Assembly: GCA_001953115.1 (NCBI GenBank)
Contig: LSSL01006100.1
Span: forward strand, 1 to 53,933
From: Smittium mucronatum
Taxonomy: Eukaryota > Kickxellomycota > Harpellomycetes > Harpellales > Legeriomycetaceae
Reading direction: 5' to 3'
Length of the DNA stretch: 53,933 nucleotides
In this document: one piece after another, positions 25,284-35,615 of the stretch
Layout of the letters: every line of letters starts with the position of its first letter
How positions within the stretch are numbered: the stretch's first letter is position 1
Notes under the pieces: generated by a model
What the model was told of the DNA's origin: nothing
What the model saw: the letters and a program-made list of their open reading frames with translations, nothing else
Databases searched by the model: none
Position numbers and translations under genes: made by a program

Positions 25284-27020
25284 TTAGCCCAAAACTATAG
25301 CTTGCTTCTTTGAAAAGAAATCGATGCTGTACTTTCCACCTTCAGTTCCTACTCCAGATGCCTTGAATCCTCCGAATGGCATGTCCAAATTACGGACCAT
25401 CCAGCAATTACACCATACAGTCCCAGATAAGATTTGACCTGCCACTCTGCGCAACCTTCTTTGGTCGCCTGACCAAACAGTGGCCGCCAACCCATATTGA
25501 TTTCCATTAGCAAGCTCAATGGCTTGTTCTTCCGTGTCGAAAGGAAGGACAACCACAACAGGGCCAAAGATCTCTTCTTGGACAACTCTTGAGTCCTGTG
25601 GGCAACCAGTAATCACTGTTGGTGCGACAAAGTACCCCTTCTCTAATCCTTTAATAACGAGCTGACCGGACTCACCGATTTCTGAAACATGTGGAGACAC
25701 AGCTTGATCAACACAAAATTCAACATCGTAGCCACTTTCCTGAGCGAGCTTAATATAACTGACGACTTTATTATAATGCTGTTTGCTGACAAGAGGTCCA
25801 TAGAAAGTATTAGGGTTTGTTGGATCACCAACAATCACAGTTTTGCGAGTAGCCTCTTTAAGTCTAGCAACAAAGGTATCAAAAATAGGTCGTTCAACAT
25901 AGAGTCTTGAAGCGGTCAAGCAAATCTCCCCCTGATTCTGGAAACTGGATTTTACACTGGTTGCAATTGCTAAGTCAAGGTCACAATCTGCAAAAACAAG
26001 GCCAGGGTTTTTCCCACCCAACTCCAAGCTCAAGTGTTTGAACATTGGAGCAGCAGCTGAGGCAATTGCTTTTCCAGTAACGGTACCACCAGTAAATGAG
26101 ATCAAAGGAATGTCCTTGTGGGTGACTATGGAGTTACCAGTGCTTTGACCAAGTCCGAAAACAATATTTATAACGCCATCTGGTATGCCAGCCTGCTTAA
26201 TCAGTCTAGTAAGCACTATAGAAGAGCAATAATCAAGATTAAATTACTGAATAGGATGAAAATGAATCAAAATACAGGTGCCTATTAATAAACGATTTTA
26301 AATATGCTTACTCATTGCAGTAACGCTAGTAAATTCACTGGGTTTACAAACACAAGTATTTCCGGCTAAAAAAAATGAAAAGAATTAAAATGGATGGTTA
26401 GAGGGAAACATCAGTGAATTGAAAGTACCTGCAACGCATGGAGCAATCTTCCATGTCAGCAGGTAGAGTGGCAAATTCCAGGGGCTGATTAGACCAGCAA
26501 CACCAACAGCAGAGCGCTTGGTGTAACTGAGGGCTTCAGACATGATGGGATTTCCATCAGAACCAATCATAGCAGTTGGGTAAGAGGAAGAAGCGGCGAA
26601 TTCGGATAAGTTGGCTTCAATGTAATCGGCAAAATATCTAAAGTTATATGCAGAGCGAGAGATATCGACATTTCTGGCAAAATTGAGAGTTTTCCCTTGG
26701 TCCATAGTTTCAAACTGGGCAAAAGTTTCGTTGTTTTTGTCAAGCAAATCAGCGAGCTTGTGCATGTAAGAGGCTCTGGTCTTAGGGGGGAGAGAAGACC
26801 AGGCAGGAAAGGCGGCTTTAGCAGCAGAGGTGGCAAAGTCAACATCCTGGGGGCCAGAGTCAGGGATTTTACATATTAAAGTATCGGTGGAAGGATTAAT
26901 ATTGTCGATGTAGTTGTTTGATATCGGATCATACCAATTCCCACCGATAAAGTTCTTGATTTGAACTTCATCATGGTTGGGGACAGGGAGTTCTATAGAA
27001 ATGTTCGATAAGGTAGCCAT
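25284..27020 (-). CDS. 2-aminomuconic semialdehyde dehydrogenase (ALDH8A1-type), three exons
   Basis: NAD-dependent aldehyde dehydrogenase predicted to oxidise 2-aminomuconate 6-semialdehyde to 2-aminomuconate. Exons, in coding order, are 27020-26429, 26365-26312 and 26215-25284; both introns are GT..AG and in frame, giving 525 residues. The ALDH signature set is complete: Asn182 in SPWNLP, Lys205 in CKPSE, Glu280 in LELGGKN, nucleophile Cys314 in NQGEICL and Glu430 in EEIFGP. The pattern closest to ALDH8A1/AMSDH is clear from GVAGLISPWNLPLYLLTWK and CWMVRNLDMPFGG. Arg122 (SRSAYNFR) sits where bacterial AMSDH has its substrate-carboxylate Arg. I chose ATG 27020; an in-frame ATG 45 nt upstream would add 15 residues without a convincing targeting signal. 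Retinal dehydrogenase activity, once proposed for ALDH8A1, is less likely given the ACMSD and deaminase neighbours. Confidence 0.9.
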
Positions 27021-27133
27021 TTGCAAATGGTATAAATTAATATTCAATATGAAAGAGTGTGACAAATTTCAAAAACAAAATAAAAACAGTATTCTATGAA
27101 TCAATTTGGATCCTTCTGAAGAAAATTGAAACG

Positions 27134-27227
27134 ATTATATATTGAAAACTTGTTGAAATAATACAATGATTTGATTTGGTTTGATTTCTGAAAAGCAAGA
27201 TGGAAAATATCCGATTGCGGTTGGATG
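27134..27227 (-). promoter_or_regulatory. Promoter region of the semialdehyde dehydrogenase gene
   Basis: On the minus strand, TATATAAT (27141-27134) lies about 115 bp before the ATG. CATCCAAC (27227-27220) lies about 200 bp before it. The same octamer occurs 228 bp upstream of ACMSD, just before its TATA element. A further CCAATCATATATAAG block lies near 27362-27376. Sharing of an 8-mer is suggestive only. Confidence 0.3.
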
Positions 27228-28853
27228 AAATAGCATTTGATGACAACCTTGTATATATGAAAGGTGATTGGATGTAATAAATGTCATTAACATTAAAACG
27301 AATTACTAAAGCATAGACTTTAAGTAGCAAATAAGAAACTTGCTCTCGCAAAAAAAGCGGCTTATATATGATTGGTTAAGAATATTGAGCTGTAACACTA
27401 AAATATATAGACGTTTTTTGGATATTGGCTGAATGTGATTTGTAAGAAATTATAATAAAAATGACACTTTAATTCCAAAGAGTATTGGAAAACTAAAAGA
27501 GTACCATTATTTCCTTACCAAGATATGTACACTGATCTTTACCTGTGACAAATTATTTTTATTATGCTTTAATAAATCAATTGAGAAAAAACATCAACAT
27601 TAAATTTAGCAAATTGGAAGGATTTTTTGAAGGGATGAGTAACTAATATTACAGACAATATTGTGCTCAACACTGTATATTGTTGATACCGGTTTCATGT
27701 AGATATAGCATTCCAATATAACAGGACGGCCCACTTCAAAAAATTTAGCTTAGACCCCGTTAAGCTAAGCCAATTGTCACAACATACGGGGAATGAATCA
27801 ATTAAAGAGAATTGAGGTGAATTTTTACACCGGAAAGTACTCTGTGTCTCCTGTCATAAACAAAACATTGTAGGGAGCGTGTTTGGATAGAGCCCGGGAT
27901 GGGGAAAAAAATTGGAAGCATATTAGACCCATCGTGGGAATATACACAAAATAGTCTAAATATAGCAGACGATTATTGGCTACATGAACTGGCACAATAA
28001 ATTAGGATAGATTGATTTGAAACTCGTGAACAATATTTTTTAAAAATAATTGTATTTTTGCGAATGAAGAAGATTTAATAAATTCTGCACTATTTTTAGA
28101 GCGAATAAATGAAGCCTGCTTTAAGCGTGGGAAATGAAGAAAAAAGGGGTCTACCATAAACGGCAATAAACACATCTGGGAATCAATTATTTCCTAATGA
28201 CACTTGAGGTATGCTGCCAATGATTGCTAGGGATCTGATCTTAGCTATTATTCTTTGTAAAAAAATTCAAAACTATCAAAATATAGCCAATAGATGTATT
28301 GTTTCAGGATCAATTGCATGGTGTTTTTTTGGTGCTACTTAAGCAAGGAGCAAATCAAACCCCAGTATGGACGACTTCAGGATAAAGTAAGTAATTCGGG
28401 TTAAGTAATAGCTACGATCGTCTTATGCTAATGACATGAAGGACTGAAGGATCAGTGGACAAAAGAAGCTGTATTACAACCATGGATGTATCCGACCTAT
28501 AAACTGCTAGTAGCTTCATTTATGGTGGGAGAATTGTAACTTGTCATTACATTCGGCATCTGTGGTCAGTGACACTTTTGCCAATCTCTGTGTTTTTTCG
28601 AGTAATGACATATATTGATTTGGTGCTGATAGAGTCACCAAGCGATTAGGTGTAGCCAGGGTCTCCTGTTGATTTGTCCAGCCGGCATTTTCTTTTACGG
28701 CAGACAATAAAGCCAAAATCAAATGGGGGCCTAATACCCACTGCTGCATATTGATGTTGACTCAAATTTTAATTTTCATGCTAATATATTTGCCAGATAA
28801 TATCAAAGATTTTGAAACAATGCTGGAAATACCCTTGCTAAATTGCATTCTCC
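27228..28853. other. 1.6 kb divergent intergenic region between dehydrogenase and ACMSD
   Basis: Less AT-rich than the deserts, especially 27.7-28.75 kb. The best open frame is 77 codons on the minus strand (28516-28749), starting MQQWVLGPHLILALLSAVK and containing KENAGWTNQQETLATPNRL. It has normal amino-acid usage but no family I recognise and no obvious splice continuation. It may be a transposon or gene scrap, or simply promoter DNA for the two divergent genes. Confidence 0.4.
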
Positions 28854-28878
28854 CATCCAACTCCATAAAGTATATAAT
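28854..28878 (+). promoter_or_regulatory. Core promoter of ACMSD
   Basis: CATCCAAC (28854-28861) is followed after 9 bp by TATATAAT (28871-28878), about 210 bp before the start codon. The leader downstream is pyrimidine-rich (28920-29060). The octamer is shared with the dehydrogenase promoter, hinting at co-regulation. Confidence 0.35.
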
Positions 28879-29088
28879 TCCCTCTTGAAGACCTCTCATA
28901 AAGCACATTGCTGAACTTGTTTTACGAGTGCTCTTTTTAAAAACTTCGCTTGCAAACTCTCTATTCTTGGCGCTCTTGTATTAATTTTTTCCCTTGTTTG
29001 GATCCTCGCTGTACAAATCTTTACTTTTTCTTCTCACTCATCTTGGACTTTTTTTTTAAAAAAAAATTATAAGATCATTTTATAAAAT

Positions 29089-30470
29089 ATGGTATTAATT
29101 AAAGATAAAAAATTGAAAATTGATTTTCATACTCACATCCTTCCCGAAAATATTCCCGACTTTGCCGATAAGTTTGGTTATGGTGGCTTCATCAAGCTTC
29201 AGCCCTCCGATGCTGTAAGCTCCCTTCATTTATATTTAATTAGTAATTCATTCCTTGTAGATCACAGTTCCCATCATCCTTGATTCAATTTTTTTTTTCT
29301 TCTTTATCTTGCACATTCTACCATTCGATAGGACAAGGAAAAGGTAGATATGGTTAAAGACGGTAGGTTCTTCAGAACTGTTGAATGCAATTGCTTCTCC
29401 CCCTCAAAACGTATCCAGGAGTGTGATCAAACTGGCGTTGATGTCCAGGTACATTATCCACTTTTTTGTCTGTTTTATGCCTTACAATTTTCATATTTCA
29501 TCGAAACACCTTCCGTTTTTATCTCTTCTAATTATTACTTTATTTAAAAAAAACTGCCTTCAATAAATTAGGTCTTGTCAACTGTTCCTGTAATGTTTAG
29601 CTACTGGGCAAAACCAAAACATGCCTTGGAGGTTTCTGTATTTTTAAACGACCATATTGCTAGAGTTGTCAACGAGAATCCATCCAAATTTATCGGACTT
29701 GGAACAATTCCTATGCAGGATGTTGGTCTTGCCATTCAAGAATTAAGGAGATGTGTTACTGAACTTGGTCTTAATGGTGTCCAGATAGGTTCCCATGTGA
29801 ATGATTATAACCTGGGCGACCCTATTTTTGAAGATCTATGGAAGGTTGCTGAAGAATTGGATACTGTTATCTTTGTTCATCCTTGGGATATGGATATGGG
29901 TCCAAGAAACTCAAAGTACTGGTTCCCCTGGCTCATTGGAATGGTACAATATCTAACTTTACTCCCCTTGATTTTTGTTACTTATTTTATGATTTCCCTT
30001 TTTCTTTCATCCTTCTCCATCTCATTTTGCTTTTTTATTTTTAGCCCACTGAAACCACAGCGGCAATTTGCTCCTTGATATTCAGCGGTGTTTATGACAG
30101 ATATCCAAACCTTAAAGTTGTCTTTGCCCATGGCGGTGGCTCTTTCTTTGGGACTTTAGGACGTATCATCCATGGGTATAACTGTCGTCCCGATCTCGTT
30201 GCATTAGATACCCAGTCCCACCCTCTAGAATCTCTAAAGAAGTTGTACTTTGACTCGCTCGTTCATGACCAACATGCCCTCAAATTGATGGTCAACCAAG
30301 TTGGGTTTGATAGGATCGTCTTGGGGTCTGACTATCCTTTCCCTCTTGGCGAGCAACTCCCTGGGGAATTGATTGAGAGTTCTGATTGGATCTCTGAAGA
30401 AGATAAAGTCAAAATACTTTCCTCTAATGCTCTCAAGCTGTTCAATTTATCCTCCGACCGCTTTATTTAA
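29089..30470 (+). CDS. ACMSD: 2-amino-3-carboxymuconate-6-semialdehyde decarboxylase, four exons
   Basis: Zinc-dependent amidohydrolase-fold decarboxylase that removes CO2 from 2-amino-3-carboxymuconate 6-semialdehyde, diverting tryptophan carbon from quinolinate/NAD synthesis. Exons are 29089-29214, 29332-29448, 29572-29943 and 30045-30470 (346 residues; human is 336). All three introns are GT..AG, phase 0, 101-123 nt. The metal and catalytic residues are present: His14 and His16 (DFHTHILP), His184 (FVHPWD), His234 (FAHGGG) and Asp301 (GSDYPFPLGE). Other family-typical blocks are LSTVPVMFSYWAKP, GLGTIPMQD and GVQIGSHVND. No frame damage. The product would feed the adjacent dehydrogenase. Identification rests on near-continuous similarity to animal ACMSD recalled by eye and is strong. 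Confidence 0.95.
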
Positions 30471-30781
30471 CTATTTCCTCTCATAATTCCTCCATTATCA
30501 GCATGTAAATCCTCCGTCTCCTCTCATCTTTGCTCATTCAAGAACAGTTTTCTTGATTTTTTTTTCGATTAGTACCAAATTTCTTTTATTTATTCTCTAG
30601 TATTGTTATTTTAGCTGCAAATTTAAACACTTAAATCAAATCTATAAAGTAGAATTTAATCAAGAGTAAACTATTTTTATTCTCTAATATCACCCAGGTT
30701 TGTTCTTCAACGCTTCTCTGAACAGTACGATCATATTATGCCTTTCTTAAGAAAAAAAACAATTTCTGTGAATTTCATAAA
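30471..30781. other. Spacer between convergent ACMSD and coiled-coil gene
   Basis: 311 bp between the two stop codons. AT-rich, no gene; presumably holds both 3' ends. Confidence 0.5.
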
Positions 30782-32537
30782 TCATGGCTTAGTGTACCTT
30801 GAGCGCAATCCAACCTGGTCATTGGATAAAAGTAGTGCATTGATCAGACCCGAGCCTGTGAATTTCCCCATAGCAATGCCTCCAAACTTTGCCCCTTTGA
30901 ATCCTCCCATACTTCCAGGCACTTCTGGACTAGCCGAAACTATTGTTCCTGAGGCATTGTTCCCGATTCTGCCATTATAATCCTTAATATCGTCTATTAC
31001 TAGCGTTCCCGTAGGCGATACAGCTGTTATGGGTACATTTTTATTGTAAGAAACCTCGCTTTTGGCTCCTGGCTTTTTGGACATAGACATTTTGAATGCT
31101 GATACTCGTGAAACCAAGTCATCCTGGTCATATCTCTTTTTGGGTGCATAGCTCTTTTCAACCATCCTCTCATTTTCGGGGTTTAGAAGGCTTGGTTTAT
31201 TTTTCGCACTGTGCAAAGTTCCTTCTAATTTATCGGAGAGGTTCGGCTCATTAACTATTTCTATTCTGGAATTTTCATTTGGTATATTTACACTATTCTT
31301 AATTCTATGTCTTTTCACACCTTCAAACTCTCTTTCAACGCTGGGATTATTTATTTTTAGAGAGGGGAGTCTTCCATTCTTTTTGGATTTTGGTCTAGGA
31401 GATCTTCCTTCTTTAGCCTTACTTAAATCGTCACTTAAAGAGCCCATTTTACGTGTAGTTTCCATGAGCTCATTTTCAGAGCGAGAATAGTTTAATTCGC
31501 TAACTGACTGACGACCAGTTTCAATCAGAAGGTCTATTTCTCCCAAAGCAAATTTCAAAGTGTCGTTTGTATTGCTATACGCTTTTGTACATTCCTCCAA
31601 GACTTTTTTCGTTTCAAACGAATATTTTATTAGATTGTTTAACTTGTTTTCTATCTTGGAAAATCTTTCTGTACTGCTAGAAGAAATTTTCGAAATGACA
31701 CTGTCTAATTTTTTAATTTTATTTTCGACCTCAAATTTTTCCTCTAAATTTAACGCGAAATCCTTCTGCAAATCAACTATTAATCGAGAAAAATTGGAGA
31801 AAATAAGATCAAAAAATAGAAATCAAAAATCTAGTTCCTGCTAAAATCCCTTACCTAACATCTGCTGAAAAGAACTGAACCGAAAATCAACATACTTCTT
31901 GAGTTGATTTAGCTCTTCTGTAAGTAGTTTAGTCTCGGAAATTTCTAGTTCTATTTGTGCTTGCTTATCACAAATCAAAGAAAAGTTTTCATTTGCTCTT
32001 TTACTCTCATACCGAATCTCTGAAAATGATCTCTTAAGTAAATCTTGCTCTTCAATTATTCTATCCATCTCTAGAGAGGTTGAAAAAATCTCGGATTTCT
32101 GGCTGGATAAGGCTTCAATCTAAATAAAAATGCAAAATCAAGCAGCCCATAAAAATGCATGTTCAATTAGATTAGTGCTACTTTATAAAACTTGGCATAA
32201 AGGTACAAGAACATTTTGCGTACCAAAATTTGACTTTCTTCCTGCCCCCTTTCGAGTTTTTCGATTCTCTCGATTAAACTTTTGTTTTGCTCATAGAAAT
32301 TGACACCTATGGTCGCAGCGAGCTCCATATTATTTTTATACTCTCTGGCCATCGCCCTCAACCTCTCCACGTTGTGTTCCTCGTCTATTTCTGCCGAAAA
32401 AAACAGAATATAAATCAAGTGGCTGCTAAAAATCTTTAAGGCTTACTTGATCGGAGAATATTTTACAACTCCTTTCAATACTTTATGTTCAATTAATAAA
32501 ACAAAAAATAACTCGATATCTAACCTTTAGAATCCAT
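30782..32537 (-). CDS. Coiled-coil protein with a CC1-box-like (dynein adaptor) N-terminus, four exons
   Basis: Predicted exons, in coding order, are 32537-32525, 32390-32224, 32119-31855 and 31776-30782 (479 residues). Introns are GT..AG with phases 1, 0 and 1 that keep one continuous frame. The first coding exon is only 13 nt, so the start is the least certain part. Residues 27-47, ELAATIGVNFYEQNKSLIER, resemble the HAP1/TRAK-type segment ELAARIGQSLLKxNxxLxER. They hold the AAxxG core (Ala29, Ala30, Gly33) of the CC1 box by which dynein-dynactin adaptors bind the dynein light intermediate chain. Heptad-rich, Lys/Glu-rich coiled coil continues to roughly residue 250. The C-terminal half is Ser/Lys/Asn-rich and likely disordered, ending in a Gly-rich tail (GGFKGAKFGGIAMGKF). 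I do not know the family; adaptor function is an inference from the short motif. Confidence 0.7.
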
Positions 32538-32762
32538 GTTCTACGAGATAGCGGCAAAGGGGGAAAAAAGATAGGATTTATTTGATGAGCCCAATCCAGC
32601 TATTATCTATTTGTAATTTTAACTTTTTGCATTATATCATTGGCCTGTATTATTTATCTCTTCCTCATCAGCCTCAATCACACCACCCTATCCGAATCTA
32701 GATTTATATTTTTCAAATTACATCATCTTTTTTTCATTTTCCACTATCTGTCAAATCTGATG

Positions 32763-32770
32763 TATTTATA
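32763..32770 (-). promoter_or_regulatory. Candidate TATA box of the coiled-coil gene
   Basis: TATAAATA on the minus strand, about 225 bp upstream of the predicted ATG at 32537. In AT-rich DNA such motifs occur by chance. Confidence 0.3.
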
Positions 32771-33006
32771 CTTGTTTGTTTTAAAAGAACCTCAACATTC
32801 TTGGAAACCGAATAAATTATTTTTAACTCATAAAGACGACATTTCATTTCATTGCATAAATCATGAATTCAAATAGAGTGTCTTTAACTCTTTTGCCTTC
32901 AATGTATTAAATACCCCGATTCGCTGAATTTATACAAATAAATTTGTCAATTTCAAACATCTAACCAATAGTGCGTTAATTCATCAAAGCTGCATAAATA
33001 TAGGCC

Positions 33007-33177
33007 ATGAGAATGGCTAAATATCCCACCGACGATGAAAGAGTTAATAGATATGCTGAAACTAAAGCAGCTGTAAGAAAAATAAAGTTTAAGCATGCAG
33101 ATTTAAACAAAGTCTACTATCATATTAAAGTAGTCAGATTTGCGTATCTATATTCATATTGGTTGAGCCCCCAATGA
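33007..33177 (+). CDS. Possible small ORF or orphan first exon (56 codons)
   Basis: ATG to TGA, 56 codons, beginning MRMAKYPTDDERVNRYAETK. The first 22 codons have normal, hydrophilic, gene-like composition. They end exactly at a GTAAGA that would make a good splice donor, so this may be the first exon of a spliced gene whose remainder I cannot place. Read straight through, the C-terminal part is basic and aromatic. No family recognised; could be chance. Confidence 0.2.
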   Translation: MRMAKYPTDDERVNRYAETKAAVRKIKFKHADLNKVYYHIKVVRFAYLYSYWLSPQ

Positions 33178-33505
33178 CTGTGTTCTGTAAAAATCTCGAA
33201 TAGAAACATTTCCCAGCTAATTACTTTCTGCCAACTTATCTTTGATATTTAGGCAAAATTTAGTATTTTTCCACACAATCAATATTTATGTCACACAACG
33301 TTTTGACACATCATGATATCATTGATTAGGCTCCACATTATATATGCTTTTTTTAAAAATGTCGTAGTTGGGTAAATTATTGTCCTCAAAATCTATTTTC
33401 CTAAAAAAACGTTAAAGTAAACATGGCTAGTAAATACAGCTATTGGACACTAGGTTAAAGTTATCCAATGATCCCAGTATGATTAATGTACACAAAAATA
33501 CCTAA

Positions 33506-33676
33506 TCAGCCCTTAAGATGCTCAAAATTATGTTGGGCTTTTTGTTATCCGAAATCCCCTACCTTCTATTTAATAGAAAAAAATTAACCCAATTATAAGC
33601 TTTATATTTACATAAAATGTTTGTACTGGCCATAGAATCATGGTTTTATTTTTTTCCCCGACCCTGAAAAGGTTAA
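33506..33676. mobile_element. TTAA MITE, copy C (171 bp, degraded left end)
   Basis: The right end, as reverse complement, is TTAACCTTTTCAGGGTCGGGG, clearly the family's terminal repeat. A left end about 171 bp away begins CCCTTAAGATGCTCAAAATT and aligns only loosely to CCCTTTCTGGGCCCAAATTT. The interior TTAACCCAATTATAA matches copy B. It marks the right edge of the gene island. Confidence 0.55.
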
Positions 33677-35357
33677 AAATTATTTTATACGCCAGAATGA
33701 TATTATGTGAAATTTTTATTGCTTGAATGCGAAAATGCTGAATTAAATACACTTTTCAAATAAAATTTCAGGAAAATGTGGACTCCATTTAATTTATGAT
33801 GAAATGTTAAAAATATCCTAACCTTTTTTTAAATCATTTAAAATTCTTAAAAACGTACTATATTCACTAAAAGCATACTAATTCTCCTAAACTCATACAA
33901 TACTATTTCTAAACAGTTAGTAGTTTTGCATATAGATTCGCTAAAAATATCTTAATTTCTCATTTCACGTTTTGATTACCAAAAATAAAATAAAAAATTA
34001 ATATATTAAAATACACCATTGATTCAAAACAAAAAAAATGAAACAAATGTTCATTATATCATTTGAGAAAAAATATCTAAATATTACAATCAATGTTAAT
34101 TTTTTAAGGGCAAAGTTTTTGATTAAAGTTATATATCTTTAAGCTGATTTCACAAGGGAGAGCTTGGTTTTAGAAAAAATGATAAATCCATTGAAAATTA
34201 ATTAAAATTATTATTTATAAAATCGAACGGAAAGAACCTGATTCTACTCATTTTAATGCATATGAAAAAAAAAGTGAGTCAAACAGTCCAGGAGTCTAAA
34301 TGATTACCCAATGATATTTATTACTGTAAAAGTCTAAAAACAAATGAATTTCCTGTTTATATGAGATAAATAAATAATATAATGGAAAAAATAAATATTG
34401 TTATTTAAAATTTTCAATGAACTTTGCATTCCTTCTGGTAAAAAAATATGTCAAAAATAAAATATTAAAACCCAGAAAAAATTGTTTTAGCCCGTGTATA
34501 ATTTTTTTTAAAATTTTTATTTGATTGGTGAAAAGATCATTCGGTTAGAGGAAACCGCGTTAACAAAAATAAAGAACTAGAAATAATATCGGCTCAGATT
34601 TTTGAGGTAAAGTAAAATCAATGCTTAGCACCTGTGATACAAACGAGGTTTGCTTTTTTGGGAAATTTTCACATCAAAATGGCATAATATGTATATTTTC
34701 TTTGGAATAAATGGCCAATTACCTGTCTATGGCTTCCAATCTACATATATATTCGGCCTTTATATTATTCGAAGGTGATTATCTTGTCATTTTTTTATCT
34801 TGGTTTCTGTTTTAACCTGATTTTTTTTCTCCAGTAGAAACTGCTGTTTTAAGCCACAAAAATAAAAATAATCATATCTAAGTTTTGAAAATTTTGAGCT
34901 CAGAAGTGGCTATATTAAATTTAAATTTTGGAATTAAAAATTTTAAAGCAGAATTCACTCTTCAGTCAACGAAAGTCATAAAATAATTTTTAAATCCAAT
35001 CAAGAGAACAAACTGGTATTATATGGTTAAAAAATATGAATTATTTAATTTTAAAGAAATTCTGGAAAGTTTGGAGATTAAATTTAAAGCGGTATTTGTA
35101 TATTATAAAAGAAAATTTTGAGCTTTTATTGAAATTATATATGTTTAAATGGAGAAATTTTAATTTGTTTTTCTCGGAATTTAATTTAATTGAAAAAAAA
35201 TTATTTCGAAAATAGTAAAAATCTCACGAAGTACATTCGGTGTTAAGTTTCTCAACAAAAAATCCTTTAGGAAGATTCAATTTTACTATTAAAGAGAAGT
35301 TTATTGTGTATAACTTTTAGTTAATGTTAAAACTTCTTAATATATTGAAAGAAATAA
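33677..35357. other. AT-rich gene desert
   Basis: No supportable features seen. Confidence 0.5.
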
Positions 35358-35615
35358 TTTAAAATTATATATAGCTTTATACTCTATTTTCTCGGAAATA
35401 TTTTGTGCAAAGAAATTTTGATTTTACAATTTTTTTTAAATAAAGAACTTTTCGGGATTTTCTTGTCCATTGAGGATACAAATATTTTTGATGATTCGAT
35501 GAAAATATTAGATGTGTCGGAATTGCATCAAATATCTGGACTAACGAGCTCAATGAGCTTGGAAAATTTTGGCAAATTAGTAAAATTATTCGAAAAATAT
35601 ACCTTGGTGCCATAA
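35358..35615 (+). pseudogene. Protein-like open frame, possible gene fragment
   Basis: An 85-codon open frame without stops in AT-rich DNA. The last 55 codons look like real protein (FGIFLSIEDTNIFDDSMKIL, then DVSELHQISGLTSSMSLENF and a KLVKLFEKYTLVP end). No start codon in good context, no recognised family, no promoter. It may be the last exon of a lost gene or a transposon scrap. Confidence 0.3.

Noticed and set aside
26385..27065. Upstream in-frame ATG at 27065 as dehydrogenase start
   Set aside because: The 15 extra residues show no convincing targeting signal; ATG 27020 gives the expected ALDH N-terminus.
31761..31777. Acceptor at ...TTGCAG for the last exon of the coiled-coil gene
   Set aside because: It would break the reading frame; the AG a few bases upstream (exon from 31776) keeps phase 1 and continues the coiled coil.
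30738..31844. Plus-strand frames at 30738-30980 and 31560-31844
   Set aside because: Shadows of the coiled-coil gene on the minus strand.
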